From: Planctomycetaceae bacterium
GTDB lineage: Bacteria; Planctomycetota; Planctomycetia; Pirellulales; Thermoguttaceae
Length of the DNA: 13,678 bases
Direction: 5' to 3'
Assembly (NCBI GenBank): GCA_015062085.1
Contig: SUVI01000116.1
Span: forward strand, 1-13,678
Made by a program: the position numbers and the translations under genes. The notes beneath the pieces were generated by a model. It was not told the origin of the DNA. It saw only the letters and a program-made list of their open reading frames with translations, and did not search any database. How positions within the stretch are numbered: position 1 is the stretch's first letter; each line of letters starts with the position of its first letter. Positions 6,503-12,857 of the stretch are shown here, in pieces.

Positions 6503-7714
6503 TCAAGCGTTTTCTCCTGGGGTCACGGACGCACATTCCGGAGTGTGCGTTTCGTCTTCATCGTGCATCCAAGTGTTCACGACCTGCGCGATCGCACCGT
6601 CACCGCAGACATTGCATGCCGTTCCGAAACAGTCCGTCGTGAAGTAAAGCGCGAACATCAGTCCCACGGCTTCCTTGCTGAAACCAAGGACGGACCCCAA
6701 AAGCGCAGCAGCCGCCATGATTGCCCCGCCGGGTACTCCGGGAGCCGCGATCATCGAGATTCCCAGAAACATGATGAATGGAGCGTAGTGCGCCAAATCA
6801 GGATGCCTGCCAGTCAAGAGCATGATCGCGATCGAAAATGCCGTGATCTTCATCGTGCTTCCGGCAAGATGGATCGTGGCGCAAAGCGGGACGCAGAATT
6901 CTGCAACTTGGGGCCGAACGCCATTTTTCTGGACTTGCGCAAGCGTCACGGGGATCGTCGCGACAGAGGAAGAGGTCCCCAATGCCGTGAAGTACGCCGG
7001 CAGCATGGTCCAGAACATTTTGAAGGGGTTTTTACGAGCGATGGCTCCGGAAGCAAGAAATTGGATGGCGAGCAGGATGAAGTGAAGCGCAAAAACGATG
7101 CCGATGATCTTTCCGAAAATGTTCAGGATCTCCCACACTCTGTCGTTCGCGCTCATCGCAAGAAAGATGCAGAAAATGAAAAGCGGCAGAAACGGAATGA
7201 TCGCCTTCAGGATCAGCAGTTCCACGATCGTTCGGAAATCATCCGCGGCTTTCTGAAGCGTTTCGGACTGGATCGCCGAGATTCCGATCCCAAGAACGAA
7301 CGCGAGAGCCAGTGCCGTCATGACGTCCATGACCGGCGGGAGCTCGATGCTGAAAAATGCGCCCAAAAGTGCTTCCTGTTCTTTCGGCGCCGGGGTGAAG
7401 GCAGTCCCATGAAGGAGCGGGGGAAAGAGTTCCGAACACGCGAACCAGGTCCCGAATCCCGAAAATATCGTGGATCCGTACGCCAAAAAGATTGTGAGGA
7501 GAAGGAACTTTCCGAAATTGCGTCCCAGCGCAGAGATCCCGGAAATGACCAGTCCGAGGATGATGAGCGGGATCGCAAAGTCGAGCCAGGCGGTGAAAAT
7601 ACTCCGGAATGTCGCGAAACTGCGGATCATCCAGACCGGCAGAAGATCACCCAAAAAGATGCCGAGCGTCACTGCGATCAGAATCTGGACCAGGAGGGGA
7701 ACTTTGGGGAACAT
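6503..7714 (-). CDS. SDF/DAACS-family cation symporter, divergent binding site
   Basis: 403 residues, an inner-membrane carrier of the glutamate/dicarboxylate symporter fold with about eight hydrophobic segments plus two re-entrant hairpins. HP1 is ALGTSSSVATIP (244-255) and HP2 is APGVPGGA (324-331). The TM7 unwound motif, NMDGT in GltPh, here reads HLAGS (282-286); the TM8 motif reads TDCFGTACNVCGD (360-372). Thus the GltPh positions D394, N401 and D405 are kept, but N310, D312 and R397 become His, Ala and Gly. Loss of the arginine argues against an acidic substrate. The start at 7714 is preferred to upstream ATGs because GAAAGGA lies 6 nt before it (complement of 7721-7727) and the first 45 residues of the longer frame are not family-like. 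It follows the SGNH gene by 153 bp. The substrate is probably a neutral amino acid or small acid. Confidence 0.87.
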   Translation of the reverse strand: MFPKVPLLVQILIAVTLGIFLGDLLPVWMIRSFATFRSIFTAWLDFAIPLIILGLVISGISALGRNFGKFLLLTIFLAYGSTIFSGFGTWFACSELFPPLLHGTAFTPAPKEQEALLGAFFSIELPPVMDVMTALALAFVLGIGISAIQSETLQKAADDFRTIVELLILKAIIPFLPLFIFCIFLAMSANDRVWEILNIFGKIIGIVFALHFILLAIQFLASGAIARKNPFKMFWTMLPAYFTALGTSSSVATIPVTLAQVQKNGVRPQVAEFCVPLCATIHLAGSTMKITAFSIAIMLLTGRHPDLAHYAPFIMFLGISMIAAPGVPGGAIMAAAALLGSVLGFSKEAVGLMFALYFTTDCFGTACNVCGDGAIAQVVNTWMHDEDETHTPECASVTPGENA

Positions 7715-7720
7715 GGTACG

Positions 7721-7727
7721 TCCTTTC
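7721..7727 (-). promoter_or_regulatory. Ribosome binding site that sets the symporter start
   Basis: GAAAGGA on the minus strand, 6 nt before the ATG at 7712-7714. The frame stays open upstream to 7849, but no comparable site precedes those ATGs. Confidence 0.7.
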
Positions 7728-7796
7728 TGAAATTTGGGGAGTTTCTTGAATGAAAATTCTGGTTTGGGGAGGGAGGAGGGGAGGTGGGCGATTCGT

Positions 7797-7833
7797 GCAG
7801 GCAGAAAGACGTTGTTTGGTCGGATCTGCCTGC
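7797..7833. repeat. Perfect 9-bp inverted repeat in the symporter leader
   Basis: GCAGGCAGA (7797-7805) and TCTGCCTGC (7825-7833) are exact reverse complements around a 19-bp spacer. It lies in the 153-bp gap between the SGNH and symporter genes, about 80 bp before the symporter ATG. No T-run follows on either strand, so an operator or RNA regulatory stem fits better than a terminator. Confidence 0.75.
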
Positions 7834-7867
7834 GTATTGGAGCGTACACAGATCGGTCAATATTTCA

Positions 7868-8677
7868 TTATTCCATGACCCATGCGTGAAGGACCGGTGA
7901 GACGGCTCTTGCCCAGATCTCGTATCCTGCCGGCGTCAGATGCAGGAAATCCGGGGTGATGGGGGTCTGCAGGAAACCATCGTCATCCAGAAGATTGGGC
8001 GTGAGATCCATGAAAAAGACGGTTTCTTTATCCGCAAGTTTAGCTAGTTCTGCATTTGCTTTTGCGATTTTTTCGCGGTAGGGATCCGTCGGTTGGTGTC
8101 CGCGGGGGAAAACACCGAGGAGCAGGATCTTCGCATTCGGCCAGAGTTCCCGGATCTTCTTCACGATGGCGGCATTGCCAGCGACGATCTCATCTGGAGT
8201 TCCTCCGACGACGTCTCCCGGACGCCGGCCTTTTCCGAGATTATTCGTACCGATCATGACCATGACGGCTTTGGGTGAGATCTTTTCTGCTTCGATCGTT
8301 TCCAGTTCCCAGAGAACGTGCTGCGTGCGGTTCCAGCCCATTCCGAGATTCACCAGACGAATGTCGCCAAAGTACTTTTTTTGGACATTTTTTCCCGCAT
8401 TGTCCCAGTGGTGCGTGATGGAATCGCCGAGGAAGACCAGTTCGATCTTTCCTTCAGAAACGATCTTGGCTTTTTCCTCGAATCTGTCCAGATGGTTAAT
8501 GTCCGGATCCGGAACGACGGCAGCTTCCAGTTTCGCGGCGCGGATCTCTGCCGTCTGTGCTTCGGTGAGCGGTTCTGCGGCAGACGGCAGCGGGGACAGC
8601 GTCAGGGCCAACGTAAATAAAGAGAGAAAAATGCACGCAAAGGGCAGGGTGCACCAACATCTGAAATCTTTTTTCAT
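7868..8677 (-). CDS. Secreted SGNH/GDSL-family hydrolase (PAF-acetylhydrolase-like)
   Basis: 269 residues. The signal peptide has a basic start and a hydrophobic core (about 11-30), with cleavage near SAA-34. SGNH blocks are all visible: FLGDSITHHW with nucleophile S86 (block I), VNLGMGW with the oxyanion glycine (block II, 109-115), MIGTNN with N145/N146 (block III, 141-146), and PDFLHLTPAGY with D243 and H246 (block V). The layout resembles bacterial platelet-activating-factor acetylhydrolase-like esterases, which often remove acetyl groups from carbohydrates. A GGGAG lies 8 nt before the ATG. It is the first gene of the minus-strand block and has its own near-consensus promoter at 8753-8781. 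With the rhamnosidase downstream, a role as a glycan acyl-esterase is a reasonable inference, not shown. Confidence 0.9.
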   Translation of the reverse strand: MKKDFRCWCTLPFACIFLSLFTLALTLSPLPSAAEPLTEAQTAEIRAAKLEAAVVPDPDINHLDRFEEKAKIVSEGKIELVFLGDSITHHWDNAGKNVQKKYFGDIRLVNLGMGWNRTQHVLWELETIEAEKISPKAVMVMIGTNNLGKGRRPGDVVGGTPDEIVAGNAAIVKKIRELWPNAKILLLGVFPRGHQPTDPYREKIAKANAELAKLADKETVFFMDLTPNLLDDDGFLQTPITPDFLHLTPAGYEIWARAVSPVLHAWVME

Positions 8678-8752
8678 GAAAAAACTCCCATCCGCTTGGT
8701 GGATTTAAGCGGAAAATGCGGTAAATACAGTTTAAAACGAAACTTTATCCGG

Positions 8753-8781
8753 ATTATACGCGAAGTGCGTTTTTTTGTAAA
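8753..8781 (-). promoter_or_regulatory. Near-consensus sigma70 promoter for the SGNH hydrolase gene block
   Basis: On the minus strand TTTACA (complement of 8776-8781; 5/6) is separated by exactly 17 bp from TATAAT (complement of 8753-8758; 6/6). The transcript would start near 8746, giving a leader of about 70 nt. The -35 overlaps a 7-bp inverted repeat, TTTTTTG (8771-8777) with CAAAAAA (8789-8795), just beyond the recG stop, which may act as a weak terminator. Confidence 0.7.
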
Positions 8782-8795
8782 GGGGGGGCAAAAAA

Positions 8796-11123
8796 TCATC
8801 CAACGTCGCCGAGTTCCAGTACGGCACCATATTTCTTGAGCATTTGCCGGCGTAAAATACGAAGTGACGGCGCAGAAAGTCCTGGATCTTTTCCGATGAT
8901 TTCCCGTGCAGCGATGCGGGTCTCTTCAAGGATCGCAGCGTCACGCAGAAGATCTGCGATCAGAAGCGGCGGCAGACCATGTTGGCGGGTCCCGAAGAGG
9001 TCGCCGGGACCGCGCAGGCGAAAGTCGGTCTCGGAGAGCTCAAATCCGTCGGAGGTCTCGGTGAAGAGCTTGAGGCGTGCGGTCGTTTCTTCCTTTTCGT
9101 TGGAGGCAAAAACGCAGCAGTACCCCGCACGCGGACCGCGCGCAATACGTCCTCGAAGCTGGTGGAGCTGCGCAAGTCCAAAACGCTCCGCACTGTCGAT
9201 CGTCATGAGTGTCGCATTCGGAATGTCCACGCCGACTTCGATGACTTGCGTTGAGATCAGGACCCGGAGTTCGCCCGTCCGAAAGCGGAACATGACGCTC
9301 TCTTTTTCTTCCTGCGTCATGCGTCCGTGAAGGATCCCGATCGGAAATTCCGCTAGTGGTCCGGTAGAAAGCTCCCGGTAAAGTTTCTGGAGATTCGCGA
9401 CGTCAGATTCCTGCTCAGCGTCCTGCTCGTTTTCTGCGTCCTCTTTTTCCTGCCAGACCGAAGAAACGTCTTTTTCCGAGACGTTGGGATGCCGATCCAT
9501 CCCGAAACCGATCTCGGTCTGAAAGTTTCCTGCGGTCTCCGTGAGCCCTTCCGTCTCTCCGATGCGCGGCACGACGACGTAGCCCTGCGCACCGGCATGG
9601 AGTTTTTCTTTGAAAAAGGTCCACCAGCCCTCACGATTTTCCTTTTGTGCGAGGTAGGTTTTGACTTTTTGTCTTCCGGGCGGGAGTTCTCGGATCGTGG
9701 TGAGATCCAAGTCGCCGAAGAGCGTCATGGAGACCGAACGCGGGATCGGCGTCGCGGTCATGACGAGGTAGTGCGGAGATTCGCCGGAACGCCGAAGCGC
9801 CGCACGCTGATTCACGCCGAATTTATGCTGCTCGTCGATGACCACCATCGCGAGTTTCGCGAAATTCACGTCTTTTTGAAGCAGCGCCTGCGTTCCGACT
9901 ACGAGTTGTGCTTTTCCGGACGCGATCATTTCCAGCCGTTCTCGCCGTTCTGCCGGTTTCAGGCCGCCGACCAGTTCTACGATCTCGACCGGACTGTGAG
10001 CGAGGAGTTTCCGGAGGGTCCGTGCATGCTGTCGGGCCAAGACTTCCGTCGGCGCCATGACGGCAGCCTGAAATCCATGTGCGACGGCCAAAAGAAGCGC
10101 GTAGACCGCCACGGTCGTCTTTCCGCATCCGACGTCACCCTGGATCAGACGATTCATCGGCCGGCCGGAAACCGTGTCGCGCGTCACGTCGCCGATCGCT
10201 TTGAGCTGTCCCTGAGTCAGATCGTACGGAAAAAGCTGGCGAATGCGTCGATCGATCTCCGGTGTCGCTTCTAGGATCGGGGCGCGAAAATCGCACTGCT
10301 GCTGCCGACGGCGGATCTCCAGAGCGAGCTGAAGAAGAAAAAGCTCTTGAAAGACGAAACGGCGCCGCGCACGATCCAGCATTTCCTGCGTTTTGGGAAA
10401 ATGGATCCCCTGAATGGCCTCCTGGATGGAAAGGAGGAAGTACTTGGTGCGCAGAGACTCCGGAAACGCATCTTCGACGAGACTGGAGTACTTTTGGATG
10501 ACGTTTCGCGCAAGACGCCGAAGTTCCCACTGATGGACGCCTTCCGTCAGACGGTAGACGGGCTGAAACCCAAGAAATGCGGACGCGGTGGGAAGTGTTT
10601 CAGGCCCTGCGGCGGGAGTGACCATGGTTCCATGACCGCGGCGAAGTGCTTCAGGATCGCACGTTCCGATCCGATTCCCCGGGACTGTGTGGGCGTTGAT
10701 CTGTGCAATCTCCTCGTCCGGAAGCAGACGCAGGATCGGATGCGTGAACTGCCAGCGGCGTTTCGTTGATTTTGGTTTTCCGCTGATGAGGTAGATCTGC
10801 CCGGCTTGAAGCTGACGAATACGGAACTGCTGGTTGAAGAAAAGGAGTTCCGCAAGTCCGTACGTGCCGTCTTCGATCTCCACGGTCGTCATGGTCCCGC
10901 GGCGGGTCGGACGGTGCCGTATCGTCACGATCCGCGCACAGATCGTCTGGAGCACGTCCTCCTCCAGATGCCGAATGTCCGTAAAATTCGAGAAATCTTC
11001 GTAGTCTCTCGGAAAAAAGAAAAGCATCTCCCCTGGAGTCCGGATCGGCAGTCTCGCCAACTGCTCGGCACGTCTCTCGCCAACGTAGGGTTCAAATGCG
11101 ATGGAATTGAAAAGGGGATTCAT
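8796..11123 (-). CDS. recG: ATP-dependent DNA helicase RecG
   Basis: 775 residues, somewhat longer than the roughly 690 of E. coli RecG. It remodels stalled replication forks and branched DNA. The N-terminal wedge/OB domain (about 50-200) includes the VYRLTEGVHQ motif (189-198). The helicase core follows: Walker A GDVGCGKTT (329-337, K335), APTEVLARQH (358-367), DEQH (430-433), MTATPIPRS (455-463), and in the second lobe GILHGRM (596-602), STQVIEVGVDIPNAT (624-638) and QLRGRIAR (655-662). The C-terminal LRGPGDLFGTRQHG (703-716) is the RecG-specific motif. Extra length lies in two insertions: about 138-185 before the wedge's end, and an acidic Glu/Gln/Asp-rich linker about 540-578. No Shine-Dalgarno is seen. 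Its start lies 36 bp after the prepilin peptidase stop, so the two probably share a transcript. Confidence 0.97.
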   Translation of the reverse strand: MNPLFNSIAFEPYVGERRAEQLARLPIRTPGEMLFFFPRDYEDFSNFTDIRHLEEDVLQTICARIVTIRHRPTRRGTMTTVEIEDGTYGLAELLFFNQQFRIRQLQAGQIYLISGKPKSTKRRWQFTHPILRLLPDEEIAQINAHTVPGNRIGTCDPEALRRGHGTMVTPAAGPETLPTASAFLGFQPVYRLTEGVHQWELRRLARNVIQKYSSLVEDAFPESLRTKYFLLSIQEAIQGIHFPKTQEMLDRARRRFVFQELFLLQLALEIRRRQQQCDFRAPILEATPEIDRRIRQLFPYDLTQGQLKAIGDVTRDTVSGRPMNRLIQGDVGCGKTTVAVYALLLAVAHGFQAAVMAPTEVLARQHARTLRKLLAHSPVEIVELVGGLKPAERRERLEMIASGKAQLVVGTQALLQKDVNFAKLAMVVIDEQHKFGVNQRAALRRSGESPHYLVMTATPIPRSVSMTLFGDLDLTTIRELPPGRQKVKTYLAQKENREGWWTFFKEKLHAGAQGYVVVPRIGETEGLTETAGNFQTEIGFGMDRHPNVSEKDVSSVWQEKEDAENEQDAEQESDVANLQKLYRELSTGPLAEFPIGILHGRMTQEEKESVMFRFRTGELRVLISTQVIEVGVDIPNATLMTIDSAERFGLAQLHQLRGRIARGPRAGYCCVFASNEKEETTARLKLFTETSDGFELSETDFRLRGPGDLFGTRQHGLPPLLIADLLRDAAILEETRIAAREIIGKDPGLSAPSLRILRRQMLKKYGAVLELGDVG

Positions 11124-11159
11124 GCTTTTTACAAATTCTAAAATTCAGGACAGTAAAAG

Positions 11160-12464
11160 TCAGGGAACGATACCCAGTTTCTTCTCGACCCACAGGATGA
11201 GGCTCAGGAGGAGGACCATCAGGAGCCAGAGTCCAAGGCCTAAAGTCACCAAAAGCGACCCGAGCTTAAAAATCGGCATGGTGAGAGCCCAAAGCATCGG
11301 CCAGTAGAGCATCGTGAGGAGCGCGGCTGCGCAAAGGAACGGGCCAAAGGGGATCTCCGGATCTTTAAAGAGCAAAATGAGAAGAAGCCCCAGCAGTATC
11401 CCTGCGAACGGCGCAATGAAAAACAGCACGACGCATGGCTGCCAGCCGAGAAAGGCGCCGAACATCGCCATGAGCGTCACGTCGCCGAAGCCCATCGCTT
11501 CGCGGTCCAGCGCAAGTTTTCCGCCGATTCGAACCATCCAGATGAACGCTCCCGAGATCCCCATTCCTAAAAGCGCAGACCAGAGAGAGACCCACTGCGG
11601 ACCCGCCTGCATCCAGAAAAAGATGATGGCGAATGTGCCGAATTCTCCAAGGTAAAAAAGCCGGCGCGTCGATCTCGTTCGCAAAAGGCGAAGCCAAAAG
11701 ATCCTCCAGGCCCAAACGGTCCCGCGTCCCGTACGCCAGCGTCGGTCCATTAAGGCAAAACACCAGCCCCACCAGCAGACGAGAGCAGAAATGAGCCCGA
11801 ATGAACCGCCAAACGGTGAACGAAGCACATCGAGCGGCGGATTGGGGGCCGAGGCGGTCAGCGGGACCAGAAAATCGTCGCCGGTCTCCATCTGCGTCAG
11901 AGGAAAGTCCAGAAGACCGTTTACCGGAGCGATCGTGAGCGGAAGGTCTGAATTTCCCAGTCGGTACGTGCCAAGATCCAGCGGAAAAATGCAGGCACAG
12001 ATCAGCGCGAAAAGCGTTCCGCCGATCGTGATCCGGTCCGGGATCGTTTTTTCGTCAAAGTCGATGAGGGAAGCGGCGAGCATCAGCGCGACGAAGAGCA
12101 TCTGGAAAATGAATCGGGCGACCAGGCTCCAGACTGCGGTCGGCGTGACGGGGATCTCATTGACGAAAAGCAGTACTGCGGGGCCTGCTACGGACTTTTG
12201 AAAAAACCAGACCGCAAACGCCGCCATCGCCAATTCAACGAGAAGCGGACGTAGCCAGACTCGCCGTCCAAAACGTGCCGTCTCTTTCCGCATCCCAAGC
12301 CATCCGATGACCGGGATCCGGTACCACCAAGGGGGTGTCCAGCCGGAGGCACACCATGGATTTTCCCGTCGGGGTGTCCATGCCCACGCAGACGCAGCGT
12401 AATTCGCGAATGCGCCAAGCAAAATTCCCAACAGTGCGGAAAGCAGCAAAAACGGAAACTCCAT
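11160..12464 (-). CDS. Divergent type IV prepilin peptidase (A24 family, GXGD aspartic protease)
   Basis: 434 residues, very hydrophobic with about eight or more membrane segments. It cleaves leader peptides of type IV pilins or type II secretion pseudopilins at the inner membrane. Catalytic aspartates are in SLIDFDEKTIPD (132-143; D135) and MGFGDV (324-329; D328 of GFGD). The N-terminal part keeps WYRIPVIGWL and RPLLVEL, but the two CxxC pairs of PilD are missing; only C38 remains there. The aspartates are about 190 residues apart, against about 65 in typical members, owing to a long insertion (about 160-290) with a polar loop. The start at 12464 is preferred because AAAGG lies 6 nt upstream and the promoter at 12525-12553 would put a transcript start almost on the next ATG up (12515). 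No pilin gene is in the window. Confidence 0.85.
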   Translation of the reverse strand: MEFPFLLLSALLGILLGAFANYAASAWAWTPRRENPWCASGWTPPWWYRIPVIGWLGMRKETARFGRRVWLRPLLVELAMAAFAVWFFQKSVAGPAVLLFVNEIPVTPTAVWSLVARFIFQMLFVALMLAASLIDFDEKTIPDRITIGGTLFALICACIFPLDLGTYRLGNSDLPLTIAPVNGLLDFPLTQMETGDDFLVPLTASAPNPPLDVLRSPFGGSFGLISALVCWWGWCFALMDRRWRTGRGTVWAWRIFWLRLLRTRSTRRLFYLGEFGTFAIIFFWMQAGPQWVSLWSALLGMGISGAFIWMVRIGGKLALDREAMGFGDVTLMAMFGAFLGWQPCVVLFFIAPFAGILLGLLLILLFKDPEIPFGPFLCAAALLTMLYWPMLWALTMPIFKLGSLLVTLGLGLWLLMVLLLSLILWVEKKLGIVP

Positions 12465-12470
12465 AAAAAA

Positions 12471-12475
12471 CCTTT
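12471..12475 (-). promoter_or_regulatory. Ribosome binding site that sets the prepilin peptidase start
   Basis: AAAGG on the minus strand, 6 nt before the ATG at 12462-12464. The alternative in-frame ATG at 12515 would add 17 residues that look unlike a leader or membrane segment. Confidence 0.6.
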
Positions 12476-12524
12476 CAGGCTGAATGTTTGAATTTTTGGG
12501 GAAGATACCACGCAACTATTTCCT

Positions 12525-12553
12525 ATTTTACCCGCGAACGCCATCCATTGCAA
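12525..12553 (-). promoter_or_regulatory. Sigma70 promoter for prepilin peptidase-recG
   Basis: On the minus strand TTGCAA (complement of 12548-12553) and TAAAAT (complement of 12525-12530; 5/6) are separated by exactly 17 bp. The predicted transcript start is near 12518, about 54 nt before the chosen start codon. Confidence 0.6.
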
Positions 12554-12614
12554 GGGGAGGGGGGAAATTTTTAAAAAGATCTTCGCGAAAAACGCTGTGA
12601 CAAAAACTCGGTTT

Positions 12615-12668
12615 GGATCGGTACGCACTTACGAAAGAGTCTTTAAAATACTCCGAAAATACCGATCC
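12615..12668. repeat. Perfect 9-bp inverted repeat upstream of the Pmp promoter
   Basis: GGATCGGTA (12615-12623) and TACCGATCC (12660-12668) are exact reverse complements with a 36-bp spacer. They lie just upstream of the extended -10 at 12677-12685, where an activator or repressor could bind. Confidence 0.7.
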
Positions 12669-12676
12669 TTCCATTA

Positions 12677-12685
12677 TGTTAAAAT
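12677..12685 (+). promoter_or_regulatory. Extended -10 promoter candidate for the Pmp-like gene
   Basis: TGTTAAAAT fits TGn plus TAAAAT (5/6), with no good -35. The transcript would begin near 12692, leaving a leader of about 165 nt that contains the hairpin at 12765-12823. Confidence 0.35.
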
Positions 12686-12764
12686 GCGGTGGAGGGGTGA
12701 TTCCTGAGGATTTAGATAAAAATTTTTAAAAAACGTTCATATTTTTACGATAAAATTCCGCAGT

Positions 12765-12823
12765 ACCGATATGTTCCGTTTTTTCGTTTCTTGCGAAAGA
12801 ACAGAAAAATGTCGAATATCGGT
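12765..12823 (+). promoter_or_regulatory. Compound stem-loop in the leader of the Pmp-like gene
   Basis: Outer arms ACCGATAT (12765-12772) and ATATCGGT (12816-12823) pair over 8 bp. Inside, TGTTC (12772-12776) can pair with GAACA (12799-12803), and TTTCG (12782-12786) with CGAAA (12794-12798). The outer and middle stems compete for one base. It ends about 35 nt before the start codon. Confidence 0.5.
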
Positions 12824-12857
12824 TGAAATACTTGAAACTATTATACGAGGTAATATT

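Larger units (their letters stand above)
12465..12857. other. Divergent regulatory region upstream of the Pmp-like gene
   Basis: 393 bp with no gene I can support. Going right it holds the prepilin peptidase RBS and promoter, then a G-rich and AATTTTTAAAAA tract (12554-12580), then two inverted-repeat pairs that share ACCGAT, an extended -10 (12677-12685), a second A/T tract (12716-12733) and a compound hairpin (12765-12823) before the RBS GAGG (12847-12850). No riboswitch class was recognised. Confidence 0.6.

Noticed and set aside
6545..7753. A 402-codon open frame on the plus strand
   Set aside because: It is antisense to the symporter gene, very rich in Arg, Asp, Glu and His, with no family motif. 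It arises from the codon bias of the real gene.
7715..7849. N-terminal extension of the symporter to an ATG at 7849
   Set aside because: The extra 45 residues are Pro/Arg/Lys-rich and unlike the family, cover the 9-bp inverted repeat, and lack an RBS, while the internal ATG has a good one.
9489..10274. A 261-codon plus-strand open frame
   Set aside because: Lies opposite the recG helicase core; no motif and Arg/His-rich composition.
12686..12735. Riboswitch or small RNA in the Pmp leader
   Set aside because: The GGTGGAGGGGTGATTCC stretch resembles no class I know, and no consistent multi-stem fold could be drawn by eye.
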